NCBI GenBank assembly: GCA_022494885.1 | Contig: JAGVSM010002381.1 | Span: 1-64,000, forward strand | Source: Micrasema longulum | Taxonomy: Eukaryota; Arthropoda; Insecta; Trichoptera; Brachycentridae | DNA: 64,000 nt | Direction: 5' to 3' | In this document: one piece after another, positions 22,811 to 33,466 of the stretch | Layout of the letters: each line of letters starts with the position of its first letter | How positions within the stretch are numbered: the first letter of the stretch is position 1 | Made by a program: the position numbers and the translations under genes | The notes under the pieces: model-generated | Told to the model about the DNA's origin: nothing | Seen by the model: the letters and a program-made list of their open reading frames with translations, nothing else | The model's database searches: none

Positions 22811-22879
22811 GACTTATCCCTTCTTGATTTTCCTATACGTTATTTTTACCCGATTGCAGCCATCGCGCATCGAGTCGAA

Positions 22880-22955
22880 AGCGCCCGTGCTGGTCCCTGG
22901 TTCCATTTAATACACAGAACTGTATTCATTACCCGCCTGGATATTGAAAAACAAA
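22880..22955 (-). repeat. GTCCAGGCGG-family fragment, reverse
   Basis: ACACAGAACTGTATTCATTA followed by CCCGCCTGGATA is the reverse complement of the leader repeat seen at 41266 and 10500. Confidence 0.38.
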
Positions 22956-23010
22956 AATATTTTGAGTCTATCCAAATTTTTGTAGACAAGAGCTGAAACA
23001 TGAAATAAAA

Positions 23011-23262
23011 AATTACAACAAAGAAGAACATTTTACAGAAGGGAATTTATAAGTCTAGGCATTTACTGAGGTTATGACCTGTCATTGGCTGATTTAAGTG
23101 GCCAATTTACACACTGTTTAACATAGATATTCAAACATAGGCAGAATGGTGAATTAACGGTTAAACCAGCCAATGATATGTCATAAGTCTTGTAAAAGCC
23201 TAGACTTCGATATTCAGTTCTACAAAATGTTCTTCATCTCTGTTGTAATATATTAAAAAATA
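23011..23262. mobile_element. MITE-1 copy, compact palindromic form
   Basis: Arms of about 100 bases meet almost directly. The left arm has ACAAAGAAGAACATTTTACA, then AAGTCTAGGCAT and ACCTGTCATTGGCTG. The right arm has AACCAGCCAATGATATGTCA, then AGCCTAGACTTC and AAAATGTTCTTCATCTCTGT. A transcript would fold into a long hairpin. This is the clearest demonstration that MITE-1 ends are inverted. Confidence 0.68.
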
Positions 23263-24070
23263 TTGATATAATTTTCGGCAAATCTCTTGCAATCATTGCA
23301 CCTCCAACAATTGTCGCTTTGTAAGTGCTTTATTTTGAAATGACATTAACATAATCAAATAATAAGAACCTATCTTTAATCAGAGTTTCGTGAAGTCTCA
23401 ATCGTTCTTTAAAATTTGAGAGAAATCTAAAATCTTAATCGTCCAAATATTCATAGTTTCCTTGCAGCCATTTCTGCGCTTGTCAAACTACGGTCAGTAA
23501 AATAAATACATGAAAAAAAGTTATGCCTATTATAGAACGTTATATTATACCCATAAAAATAATTAATGATCTTTAGAGTGGGCCGATGATGTATGAAGTA
23601 TTTTATTTTTTTGGATCACATTGAATGTAAAAATTATTTTTAAAAAAAATTCCATACTACTTTTTGCCCTCAACCGAGTTTTAAAGTTTATCACTGTCTG
23701 AATATTTCCTTAATTATCTATATTGATATAATTATTTTTTTGTTAGTAAAGATAAAACATAATCACATTACAAATTTTAACATGTTTTAAAACTACCGAA
23801 ATGCAAAAAAGTCAATACTCCGCGGAACTGATTCCGTTGAGCGCCTGGCCTTCCAATGCTACCCATTTTTAACGAAACTAAATGCAACTCACGCTTTTTG
23901 ATGCTTATTTAAAAAAATATTATACTCATTTTAAAATTTAATTGGACTGATTTTCGTACTTGAACACGAAATGACAGAAATGCCGTAAATGGCAGAAATG
24001 CCGTATATAAATAAATAAATAATCATTATTCGGTAAAATTGTTTATGACAATAATTTCATCATCGCTTTG
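23263..24070. other. No gene seen
   Basis: AT-rich. There is a small direct repeat ATGACAGAAATGCCGTAAATGG/CAGAAATGCCGTA at about 23970-24005, and nothing coding. Confidence 0.45.
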
Positions 24071-24077
24071 TACTTAA

Positions 24078-24430
24078 GTAGTAGCTGCTCGACTGTGGAA
24101 TAATCTACCCATTAATGTTAGAGACACTCCTTCTTTATTTACATTAAATCAAGATTGAAATGTTATTATGTAAATCTTCCTTTTTCCTTCTTCCTTCCAT
24201 CCTATCGCCTCTCCTCTCCTCTCTTCATAGTATGGTGTAATTATTTATTAATTTTTTAAAATAATATAAGTGTAAATTTTTTAGTTAATTTTTTTTTGAA
24301 TTGTTATTTAAAATTGTATTCTGTTAAAATGTGTATGTACTTGTAATTTTCTCAAACTGAACGGTTTAGGTAGGTAGGAAAAAAATACCTTAAAGTTATA
24401 TGCCCGCCCTTATATGTATATAAATTGTAT
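24078..24430 (+). pseudogene. LINE C-terminus and 3' UTR (RLWNNLP family)
   Basis: VVAARLWNNLPINVRDTPSL, then FTLNQD and stop, is the end of a LINE protein (the A-x-R-LWN-x-LP block is widespread in Jockey/CR1 types). The 3' UTR ends GGTAGGTAGGAAAAAAATAC and TATGCCCGCCCTTATATGTA. A reverse-strand relative with the same UTR landmarks lies at 41515-41840. Confidence 0.6.
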
Positions 24431-24454
24431 ATTTATTATATATATATGATTTCT

Positions 24455-24860
24455 CTGTATTTGTGATATTACTGAACTCCCCCTAAACGGCTTAACAGAT
24501 TTACGTGCGGTTTTAAGAGAAATGTAGATCTTTGTGCTGTGCGTGTTCGTAGGTATTCAAATCTTTAATCTAATTTCCTTAAACTCCTTGTAATTTCTAC
24601 CCATTTATTTCTTTTTACTGGATTTTTGGTAATACTAAAATAAAATAATTCAATTCATTCTTAAAAAATCTTATTCTTACATAAGTACACCCCTCTTTTG
24701 GTGAGAAGACCGGAGTTTGACGTCTGCAAAAAGAATGCCATATTTGAAAAAAAAACATTTATTTCATGTTTTGGAATTCAACCGTAAACAAGTACCTGGG
24801 TACCTACTTAAATTAAATATTTGAATAATAACAATTTTTAGTCTTGAAATTTAAATGAAT
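24455..24860 (+). mobile_element. Helitron-like element, diverged 3'-truncated copy
   Basis: CCTAAACGGCTTAACAGATT, then GCGGTTTTAAGAGAAATGTA, and later AAGTACACCCCTCTTTTGGT, align in order with 5610-6190. An internal part is deleted relative to that copy, and the CTAG hairpin end is not found. Confidence 0.5.
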
Positions 24861-24879
24861 AAATACTTTGCAATAAAAT

Positions 24880-25165
24880 AATAAAATTGAAATCGACCGT
24901 TTGAGATGCGCTGCCGAATCTCATAGGCGATCTTCTCGTTATCTCGGATGTCATGTTTCCCAAGCAGAGATGCGCAATTCCTAGTTTCTGGTCGAGCGCC
25001 CGCGGTTACCAGGGCCCGCCATTGTTCGAGATGGCTTGAGATTGACAGTTAACCAATTTCCGATTATCGCGGCGATGGGACGCTGTGCAGATGTCTTGCG
25101 GCAACCATCTTGGGAACATGACAGCTGATTAATATTGGATGGGCCTGGGTACCGGCCAGCAGTGG
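24880..25165 (-). pseudogene. GC-rich coding remnant, unclassified
   Basis: This 285-bp block is much more GC-rich than its flanks. On the reverse strand one frame reads SISSHLEQWRALVTAGARPE, then SLLGKHDIRDNEKIAYEIRQ and RISNGRF. It has a protein-like composition, but I do not recognise the family. A frameshift precedes it. It is probably a fragment of a mobile-element protein; an old host exon is the alternative. Confidence 0.35.
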
Positions 25166-25324
25166 GTTCGTTACAGAAAACGAAAACATCAGACTCGTCG
25201 GAACGAAAAATAACGATTCATCAACTTTTCTTATCAGATTGGTAAGTTGGCTTCCTTTAAACTAGATAGCGCGTTAACAGAATTTAGTGCGCCGGTTGTG
25301 TACAGGCATAAAGATTTTTTGCGC

Positions 25325-25480
25325 TACAACAAGCCAGGGGGCACAATAACAGTTGCGAATTACAGCATAGAAAACCCAGGCTCGAGAAAAATCTAATTGT
25401 GTTTTTGTGATCCCACAGGGAATCGATCCTGGAACCCTCTAGACGTGAGGTAAGAGTTTAAGCTATTACACTATATATGA
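25325..25480 (-). mobile_element. SINE-B copy, diverged
   Basis: CAACAAGCCAGGGGGCACAA, GAAAACCCAGGCTCGAGAAA and the tRNA-like GGAATCGATCCTGGAACCCT follow the same order as the clearer copies at 33293 and 41344. Confidence 0.55.
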
Positions 25481-26060
25481 ACTAACGAAATGTGTATATT
25501 TCTTTCTATGTTTACTTTTGTATGGGTACTATTGTGTACCATATTTACGTGTATACTTATTTTTTAAATGCCTTAATTGTCATTATTATTACTATTTTTT
25601 TTAATAAAATTTTTTGAGACAAAATAATTTTATTGCATTTAATATACTTAAATTTTGTACCTTTTAAAGAAAAATATATATAAATTCTTTTCCTTTTAAA
25701 ATTTTATCTGCACACATTGTTTAATATTTTTTTTATATCTAAATATGTTCTTTATACAAAACTGCTGTGTTATATTATATATAGTATTTATGTAAAATAA
25801 TACTTTTGTATTTAATTTTAAGTTTTTCACATTATATTTAAATGTTTATGTTATTTTTAATATGTATTTTTTTAAGGTAAAAGGCACTGCGTGCCGTGTA
25901 TATTTTATTTTATTTTATTTGGGAAATCAACAGTTCTGCATACATATTTTAGTAAACAAACAGATATAGTGTATAAACTCAGAACTAATAACAGATTTCC
26001 ACAGAGTATACAAAGTTAGTAAAGAAAATATATTACATATCAAATAAATACATTTGTATA
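25481..26060. other. No gene seen
   Basis: Very AT-rich. The stretch AAAGGCACTGCGTGCCGTGT at about 25880, followed by a TTTTATT repeat, looks like a retroelement 3' end, but I cannot assign it. Confidence 0.4.
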
Positions 26061-26061
26061 T

Positions 26062-26997
26062 ATAAAAACTCAACTCCATTTTTGAATTAACTGTATATTA
26101 TGATGGTAGGTACATTGAAAATATAATAAATAAATAAAATAAAAACTGAATGCGTATACACGCGTTATTTCCTTATGTCGTGAAAAAAGAGATTCGTGAG
26201 AGAAAGAAATTGATTTATTTATTAATAAGTAGAATAGAAAATATTCAAAACAAATTTATATAGTACCTTAAATACAAAACCGGTATTTCTTATCTATCTA
26301 CTCTCACTGCCTCCACCTTCCATGGAATCATTTCTCTACAATACCGCAGAGTGTGTGCGGACCAACTACTGCTTTACAAAATTATGACAGGAATGGTTGA
26401 CTGTACAGAGCTGCTCGGTTTAATAACAATACATGTGCCAGCCAGGATTTGTAGACGGTACCACCTGTTTCATGTACCAATAAGTAAAACATCGTATGTT
26501 AAAAAAAAAGCTTTTTTTCGTGGGACTTTTCAATGTACAATACAAAATTTAAAATATTGATTACACAAACATCACTCTGTCAGATTTAAAATTTACACTA
26601 AACTTAGTAGACATTATAATAATAAATATGTACATCTCCTCTCCCCTCCTTATCCTCTCTTCAAGCATTCTTGTCCTTATCCCGCCCAATTTACAGTAAC
26701 TTAATGTTCATAAAATAAATAATATAAAAAATCTTTGATTATTGAGTACATGAAAATAACATTTTTATATGAATAAATTGTTTTGAATATTTTCATACAT
26801 TTGTTTTGAATATTTTCTATTCTACTTATTAATAAATAAATAAATTTTTTTCTCTCACGAATCTCTTTTTTTCACGACATAAGGAAATAACGCGTGTATA
26901 CGCATTCAGTTTTTATTTTATTTATTTATTTATTATATTTTTAATGTACCTACCATCATAATATACAGTTAATTCAAAAATGGAGTTGAGTTTTTAC
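26062..26997. mobile_element. Foldback element with near-identical 200-bp arms
   Basis: The left arm, 26062-26262 (AACTCAACTCCATTTTTGAA to AGAATAGAAAATATTCAAAA), and the right arm, about 26800-26997, are reverse complements with only a few differences, mostly in TAAA and A-run lengths. About 540 bp lie between them, including a LINE fragment. Arms this similar imply a recent origin or ongoing correction. No transposase is present and I see no clear target-site duplication. Confidence 0.68.
26330..26570 (+). pseudogene. LINE C-terminal fragment inside the foldback
   Basis: The frame reads RRVCADQLLLYKIMTGMVDC, then TELLGLITIHVPARICRRYH, the same D-x-x-LLYK...LL-x-L-I-x-VP-x-R block as other LINE tails here. 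Only about 70 codons remain, ending in a divergent A-rich piece. Confidence 0.52.
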
Positions 26998-28639
26998 ATA
27001 TTATTACAATAAACGATTTCAAATGGTTTTCAACGATCCCGGGCAAAACCTTTTCTACTATTGTTTTCGTAATAAGCATAACCATAATCGTTTACTTGAA
27101 GCGATCGATTATTATTTCCATTCTTCATATTTTATGTTCTTGTTTCTAAGAAGGACTAGAAAATAGATTACCGACGTTTTTCTTTATTATCATAATCTGC
27201 ATATCTTTAATGTTACCAAATTTCAACTTAATCTGTTAAGTATTCCTTGACATATTTTGTTTATAATGGCTGAAGACGCCGATAAAAAGTAAGGAAATCA
27301 TATGGTCTTTGCATTTAAAACGCCGTTTTTTTTTATCGCGCCAGTAAAAGATGAAGTGAATAAATACTAGATAAAAATGATCATTTAAAAAAAAGTATTT
27401 TATATCAATAAACTATTATTACTTTCTTGACTAACAGATTACGCCTCTTGAAATATAGGTATACTAAACTTAGGTTAATTGATACTCTTATAAAGAAGTT
27501 AGTTTAAAAACAGGAAAGTTTTTACTGAAAAATCAAACATTTGGATTTTTTTTTTTAAATAGAAGCTTTTTAAACCACGCAAATTCTGTGATGTTTTTCT
27601 TAAATTTTAGGTTAAATAATTTTAATATCGTTTTAAAATAATTAAACTATATTTTGGTTTTAAATATTTATTTCCAAATATTTATTTTAAAATGTTTATT
27701 TCCGTTGAATGGCCGTTTAGCGTATTCCAAGATTGAGATTTTTTGTGAATTACATTATTGGCATTGGTTGCGCGACTGGTTAGTAGGATTGAGTGGTTTG
27801 TGGCTGGATGGACCGGACCGTCAAATGATAAGGGTCCACCTATCTCACATCTCACCTTGTGATTTCCCAACTTACAACCAAATATTAATTTATTTTCCTC
27901 ATCGCTATGGCCATGAGTAGCCACGGTTGCAATGAGAACAAATATCCATATCAACTAACATTAACAATCTTGTTTTTTCCTTCTTCATAATGTATCTGTC
28001 CGCATCTGTATGCTTCTCTTTAAAATTCTTCTGTCCGAATCCGCTCGCCTTTTTAAATGGTCTGCCCGCATCCGCACACATTTTCATCATCTGACCGCAT
28101 TCATAGATATACATATATTCATCCCCGCATTAATTTAGTGAAAGTGCTGTGTTTGCCGACAAAAACGTAGCACCGCCTGGAAGAAAGGACTTGGAGATTT
28201 TAATATCCCGATTCCTGTCCCTGATCCCTTTTTTAAAGGTACGATTTTTGTTAGCTGTAGTTTGTTTGGCCACAGACTGTTTTTATCAGCATTTTCCATT
28301 TACGCGCATCGCATTTTTCTTTCCACGCAAAATTAATACGCAAACTGTTAATCGCCACCCCAGGAAGTTTTATATTAATACTGAAATACAGTTACAAAAA
28401 AACTAGAGCAACTCAATAAAATAAATTTCCCGTTTATTAAATCTAAAATTTAGTTTTTGCAATTAGCGCATCTGAAAAGAAGCCACAAGACATCTACTCT
28501 AGGTAGGTTAGTGGAAGAGGATTTCAATATGTTTTGTAATATAGTAACTCAGCTTAATTAATTAATTTATTTGTTGTGTTCCTTTTTTTCCAAATTAAAA
28601 AAATATCACCAAAAGTATAACAAAATGGGTTAATACTAT
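26998..28639. other. No gene seen
   Basis: 27740-27960 and 27990-28110 hold moderately GC-rich text (TGTCCGCATCTG / CTGCCCGCATCCGC-like short repeats) with overlapping open frames on both strands and no domain that I recognise. Confidence 0.42.
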
Positions 28640-28965
28640 TATTTATTTTGCGCAGTATATGGTGAAAATGCCATGAACGAAAAGAAAGCTCGCCGATGGT
28701 TTTTGCGTTTTAAAGGCGGTAGAACGATTTAAAATGGCGGTATATAGCCATGTGATTACAATTCATCTGCCTGGCCGAAATCTACGGTGCTTCGAAGGAG
28801 ACTTTGGTTTAAGCGGTCCTTTCAGAAGTCCACTGGTCGTCCGGAACGTTTCGTGTATTCACGTAGAAATTACCGTCTTTGAAACGCAAAAACCTTTGAC
28901 GAGCTGTCCTTTCATTCATATCATCTTCACCGCGTACTGTGCGAATGTCGCGAGCCAGCTTAGGG
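28640..28965. pseudogene. Two mariner HTH fragments in inverted orientation
   Basis: The forward strand at about 28650-28720 reads VYGENAMNEKKARRWFLRFK followed by GG. The reverse strand at about 28960-28850 reads RDIRTVRGEDDMNERTARQR, then FLRFKDGNF. Both match the mariner N-terminal DNA-binding region (E-x-A-x-NERT-x-RRWF-x-RF-x-x-G). They are paralogous to each other and face inward, tail to tail. No catalytic domain follows either one. Confidence 0.5.
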
Positions 28966-29044
28966 AGGAGTCAAAAATGCTCACTTGTGTCTACTTGATA
29001 TTCCGCTTTGAAGGCTTGTAATCAAATAAAATGATATATATAAT

Positions 29045-29250
29045 CGAATAATGAATGATATTTACCATTTTTTAAACTTTAGGTGCTCATTTTTAAATTT
29101 GAAAAAAAACGAAAAATCTTATGTTTATCTTTACAAAATATGTAATAATAACTTAGATTGCCCTCAACTGCTTGAAAAAAAAAATTCGTATTCCTCAACG
29201 TACAACTCGGCTGCAAAAATTATTTCATGTTGGTATTTCAAGCACAAATA
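29045..29250 (+). pseudogene. LINE C-terminal fragment
   Basis: LKKNEKSYVYLYKICNNNLD, then CPQLLEK, fits the LYK...D-x-P-x-LL block of LINE tails. The frame ends at 29251 and an AT-rich stretch follows. Confidence 0.42.
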
Positions 29251-30284
29251 ATAATAAGAATGCATCTTTGCATATTGCATATTTATGAATGCATATTTCC
29301 TCACTTTAAACAAATTTAAAGAAAATGCTAGAATCCTAATTAAAAATAGTAATTATAATTTAATCTAACTGTGCCTACCTAATATTTAGTTTTTTGTGCA
29401 CTTTAATATTGTAATTATTTTCTCTTGTTTGAAAGAAGAAAGAAGGGAGGACTGATAGCTCCGTATGGATCCGCCGGCAAAAGGATTTTTAAGTTCGATT
29501 AAACAAAAAACTTATTTATTATTATTTTTACTATTTCATTACTGTTGTAATATTTTATTCTATTTTTACGTGTGAAATGATACGGAGTGGCTATTTCAAT
29601 GTACGATTTTTTCTTTTGTTTTTTACATTGTATTTAATAATATATAGAAAACTATAATTGCCCTTTAATTTTGGTATATTTTTGAATATTTATTTTTTTG
29701 TTGTAATGGATGTTGTTTTCTTTTAATAAAAAAATAAAAAGAATAAAAAAATGTTAACACTTAATTCATAAATACATGTAGTTCATATTCATGTATTAAA
29801 TTGTTAATATACAGAACAATTGGTGTACAAATGTAGTGCCACATGTGTTATTAGGCGCGGATAAAGGTAAGAAGAATTATTACAATTATTGTTCAAATAA
29901 TTTATGTGGGAGTGTCGCTACATTTTCCCCAAAAGATATACATACGAGTATAGTACATACGCACTCTGAACGACAATTTTATTTTTTTGGTTTCTTTTCT
30001 GAAATATGATGTCATTGTTATTTCTATTTTGCCAATAAATGCACCATGCTGTGTCAGGCGGTTATAAAGGGAAGAGGGTGAGTTATTGTGAAATGGAAAA
30101 AACAGGGTACCACGATATTTACTAGACAATATAATTTGTATTAATTATATTTCATATATTAATCATAACTTTACAAAAAAACAGAATGATTTAACCGAGT
30201 TGTTTACCGTGGTTGTGTCGCAGAATCGCAAATCATCGGTCTAAAGTCTTTTCAAGCTCGGTCAGTGACTTTGAGAAATCTCTG
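29251..30284. other. No gene seen
   Basis: AT-rich, with nothing recognisable. GTATGGATCCGCCGGCAAAA at about 29463 may belong to a retroelement UTR. Confidence 0.42.
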
Positions 30285-30592
30285 CTTCTTTTTACACATC
30301 CGCTCTTGAGTAGAGCATGTGGACATCACCGAACGCTTCTAGGAAACCATATCGCTAGCCAGTACTCTCTTCTTACGTCAATTCCGTGTCCCGTTGTACA
30401 GCCAGAAAAAGCTGAAAGAGCGTCATCAACGGATTTCCATCCAGGACGGCGTAGGCCCGCAGGTGCAGATGTGGATAAGAGGCCACTCGGTTTAAGGCTC
30501 TCCTGAGGAATCCGCAGCACGTGTCCAAGCCAGGTCTACCGCGCCCCCAAAACGCTCGATATAGGAGGGTACTGCGTCTGATCGGGGGTTTC
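30285..30592 (-). pseudogene. LINE C-terminal fragment (HVLRIPQE type)
   Basis: The reverse strand reads HVLRIPQESLKPSGLLSTSA, PAGLRRPGWKSVDDALSAFS and REYWLAIWFP. H-V-L-R-x-P followed by a G-R-R-P-like block and a W-x-x-D stretch is the usual C-terminal arrangement of RTE-like LINE proteins. Its 3' end (GATGTCCACATGCTC...) matches the short copy at 6350. GC content is far above the flanks. Confidence 0.52.
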
Positions 30593-30859
30593 GATGTTTT
30601 TTATTTTTAAAAAATATATATATTTACAAACCCTTATGGGTACATTCAACAAAATATTTTTACTGTTAAAATTTATATTATACTGTTAATGATAATATTT
30701 TCAACATCTTTTGTTTAGTTTTGTCTGGTAGTTTATTGTATAATTTCAGTCCCTAGTTTATTAGTCTTGACTATCCTTGTTTTGTTTTAGAAGGTTGCAT
30801 ATGATATTTTTCTGATATTCTCGTATTGTGTCCATGTTTACTTTTTTTTTCAAGTTTTA
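30593..30859. other. No gene seen; possible 3' UTR of the next fragment
   Basis: T-rich DNA that probably forms the 3' UTR of the reverse-strand LINE at 30860. Confidence 0.35.
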
Positions 30860-31145
30860 GTTTTTCGTTTACAATTACATCAGTGGCTTATTTAAGAATA
30901 AATTTTAAGGATTCTGGTTTAAAGAGTTCAGTTACATTTAAATGTTTAGTTTGTTTAAAGAGTTCTTTAGTTGCTGTTTGATAGAAAACGTCATATACTA
31001 AATTTAATATTTTATTTTGCTGTCTTTGTAGTCTGTTTATGTCATTTTGATTTCCTGTTCCCCATAGTAGTTGCATATAACATATTAAAGTTTTTCATAG
31101 GCTTCATACATTAGATTTTTTTCCGTTTTTGGAACGTTAAGCTAT
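30860..31145 (-). pseudogene. LINE reverse transcriptase thumb fragment
   Basis: The reverse strand reads QLLWGTGNQNDINRLQRQQN, then KILNLVYDVFYQTATKELFK and LNVTELF. The order LWG...I-x-x-LQ-x-x-QNK...L is typical for the post-thumb part of CR1/Jockey reverse transcriptases. It starts after a frame break and ends at 30888. Confidence 0.58.
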
Positions 31146-31685
31146 GAAATAATTCATATTATTAATTAATACGTTAGTTTGATTTTTTTTTTAAAAAAGG
31201 AATGAGCCCGTTTAGTACTTTGAACAAATGTTTCAATAAAAAAAAATGTCATACTAATTTCGGATAAAAATATATAATTCAGTTGTGTAAACCAAATTTA
31301 TAAATGAATAATATTGATTATTAATAATTTGTTTTAAAAAACACATGGAATTCGCGTGATCAAATAACTAATAACCTCTGCAAATATTGATTTTTAAGCA
31401 ATGTAGATAAAAGTAATAATCCATTTTCTTTGTCATCGGAAACGATAATGTAAGTACTTAACCAATCATTTATAAGCAATGACGTAGGTGTGGTATAATT
31501 TCATTTTTGATGTGATTGATTTCTCAATACTGAAGAGGTATAAGAAACCTATAATAATAATAAAAAAATAAACGATGAACATATCGCCACTCGTTTGCAA
31601 ATTAACCTCAGCGATCTTTGATCTTTTGATGACTGCTTCCATAGGCTTTCACTTTTTTAGTATAATATATTCAAGATTTCAACTT
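31146..31685. other. No gene seen
   Basis: AT-rich, with no recognisable feature. Confidence 0.45.
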
Positions 31686-31745
31686 AACAGAGATGAAGAA
31701 CATTTCACAGAAGGAAATATGGAAGTCTAAGTGTTATAATTACTT
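31686..31745 (+). mobile_element. MITE-1 end fragment
   Basis: AACAGAGATGAAGAACATTT, then AATATGGAAGTCTAAG, is one terminus of the family. Confidence 0.5.
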
Positions 31746-31787
31746 AAAGTTTATATTTGAAGCACTAACTTTGTGGTTATTCATTAT

Positions 31788-32580
31788 AATAAAATAAATA
31801 AAACAACTTTGTTTTTAACCACTAATTTTTATTTTCCACCGACCGGTTTCAAAACAAACAGTAACTCCCACAGTAAATAAAGCAAACCCACCTAAACAAT
31901 GGAGGCGGATTCTTTATATAAATGACATTTTTTCAAAACAATTATCTACTTCCCTACCATCAAACATTAAACCGGCTTTCTACACAACTAATAATATAGG
32001 AACATTGTTAAAAAATCACAAAGACAAAGTCCATAAATATAATAAATCTGGGATATCCCAAATTTAAATTGTAATGATTGCGATTCAATCTACATTGAAA
32101 AAACTAAAAAGAACTTTAATATTAGAGTAAAAGAACACTTAAGATGCCTAATAATAATAATTTTACTGAATTCGCAAATCATCTGATAGAAAATAATCAT
32201 AACTCCAATATAGACACTGGATTAAAAGTATTTCACGTTGAAAACCAAATATTAAAATTAGATAACTTAGAAATTAAAAAAGCGAATCATAATAAGAAAA
32301 CAATAATTAATAACCAAATAAATGTTTTTTTTTTAGTCCTCTCCTGTCTAACTTCGTAAATAATGATATCAAATTACCACCCGTGTAAGGAAAAAAACGA
32401 CTTGATTTATTGGGTCTACGTGTAGTATTTAGTGAACGTGATAAAAAAAAAAAGGAATCAATTCATTAGTTACGTAAACCTTGACGAAGAAGCTTGTTTG
32501 CTTTGAAACCGGTCGATGGAAAATAGAAATTAATGGCTAAAAACAAAGTTGTTCTAATTATTTTATTGTAATAATTATTC
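31788..32580 (+). mobile_element. Penelope-like element, degraded
   Basis: Coding remnants run on the + strand from about 31911: IKPAFYTTNNIGTLLKNHKD, then the cysteine pair and GIY-YIG-like segment LNCNDCDSIYIEKTKKNFNI followed by RVKEHLR (32064-32142), a frameshift, then HLIENNHNSNIDTGLKVF and a C-terminal tail to 32380. Penelope-like elements are known to join a reverse transcriptase to a C-terminal GIY-YIG endonuclease; only the endonuclease end remains. The flanks 31800-31860 and 32505-32575 (GAAACCGGTCGATGGAAAAT and its inverse) are inverted copies of one terminal repeat, as expected for the family. Confidence 0.72.
32481..32509 (+). ncRNA. Hammerhead-like motif 2 in the Penelope-like terminal repeat
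   Basis: TTGACGA (32481-32487), an AAGC/GCTT stem (32490-32493 with 32500-32503), then GAAAC (32505-32509). Penelope-like terminal repeats are reported to carry hammerhead ribozymes. Here the first core base is T instead of C, and extra bases lie on both sides of the stem, so it is probably inactive. Confidence 0.25.
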
Positions 32581-32594
32581 TTCAAAAAAAAAGG

Positions 32595-32710
32595 CAAATG
32601 AATCTCATCCGCACCAATAAAGGTATTCATATATTTAACTTACAAAAATTAACAGTTGGACGAATTGACGAAATATGGATATTCATTCTTTAACCGCCTG
32701 AATACATAGA
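32595..32710. mobile_element. MITE-1 interior fragment
   Basis: AATGAATCTCATCCGCACCA, then ATAAAGGTATTCATATATTT and AACAGTTGGACGAATTGACG, match the family interior at 2525-2600 and 60270-60345. Confidence 0.48.
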
Positions 32711-32954
32711 AGTTTATTGTTTAATGCGTATTGTATTGTATTGTATTATTGTTAAGGCTTGTATTTACTGTATAAGGAATGTTCATTGTAACTGCTTTAA
32801 GTATCCCGTGAGGATCGGGCGAAATAGTTGTCAATGACTTTATTAAGGAACTATTTTTTTTTTTTTAAAAGAAATATTTGGGTTCTTATGATTTATTCAA
32901 ATATTTCATTTTGAGGGCCATTTTTAACGAGTTGTATATAATTAACTTTTAGAA
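32711..32954. other. No gene seen
   Basis: A TGTAT repeat at 32730-32748 and a T13-type run at 32850 flank CCCGTGAGGATCGGGCGAAA. It is possibly a LINE 3' end; unassigned. Confidence 0.35.
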
Positions 32955-33055
32955 AGTGGGAATCAAGTTGGGGTAGAGTGGGATTCGAACCACGGAACTT
33001 TGAGTGTGAGTCCGAGACACTAGCCCCGGGACCACAACCCGAATCAGATTAAATC
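32955..33055 (-). repeat. tRNA-like SINE head, reverse
   Basis: GTGGGATTCGAACCACGGAA contains a reversed T-loop (B box), and GAGACACTAGCCCCGGGACC resembles a reversed D-arm (A box). The anticodon and acceptor stems do not fold, so it is a SINE head and not a tRNA gene. A similar piece is at 37255-37325. Confidence 0.42.
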
Positions 33056-33159
33056 CAACTTAAAGCTGATTATTTTTATAGGTAAGGATGTAAGCAAATT
33101 GCTGTTCTAGAATTGAAGCCAAATAAATTATATTAGCGGCATTCAAAAACTATTTTTTT

Positions 33160-33290
33160 ATATTTATTATACAAGTATATACGGTCTATGCCAATTATAA
33201 CAGTTATATAAAGAAACACATTTATCAGAAACTGGACAAAAAGAACAAAAACTATGTCGCAAAGACAAATAAGGGCAGCCTACCCACCGC
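33160..33290. repeat. Left half of a repeat split near 33290
   Basis: TATATACGGTCTATGCCAAT to CAAAGACAAATAAGGGCAG matches 53590-53695. The match resumes at 33680 with AAGACAAATAAGAGGAATAA. AAGACAAATAAG occurs at both edges and could be a 12-bp target-site duplication around about 400 bp of insert. Confidence 0.42.
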
Positions 33291-33292
33291 AT

Positions 33293-33466
33293 TTTCTTTG
33301 CACCACAACAGGCCAGGAGGCCCAATTACAGTGGTGAATTATATCACAGAACACCCAGGCTTGAGAAAAATCACATTTTAATTTTTGTGTTCTCACTGGG
33401 AATCGAACCCGGAACCTTCCGTGCGTGAGTCAAGCGTCTTGACCACTACATCACGGAGGCCGCACA
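33293..33466 (-). mobile_element. SINE-B copy (tRNA-derived), reverse
   Basis: The reversed tRNA-like head is at 33395-33466 (GGAATCGAACCCGGAACCTT for the B box, GTCTTGACCACTACATCACG for the A box). The body has GAACACCCAGGCTTGAGAAA and CCACAACAGGCCAGGAGGCC. It is nearly identical to 41344-41506. Confidence 0.7.

Noticed and set aside
26062..26997. Complete autonomous transposon
   Set aside because: Despite near-identical arms, the interior has only a decayed LINE piece and no transposase.
33395..33466. tRNA gene
   Set aside because: The T-loop and D-arm sequences are good, but the same head recurs with the same non-tRNA body at 41344, so it is a SINE.
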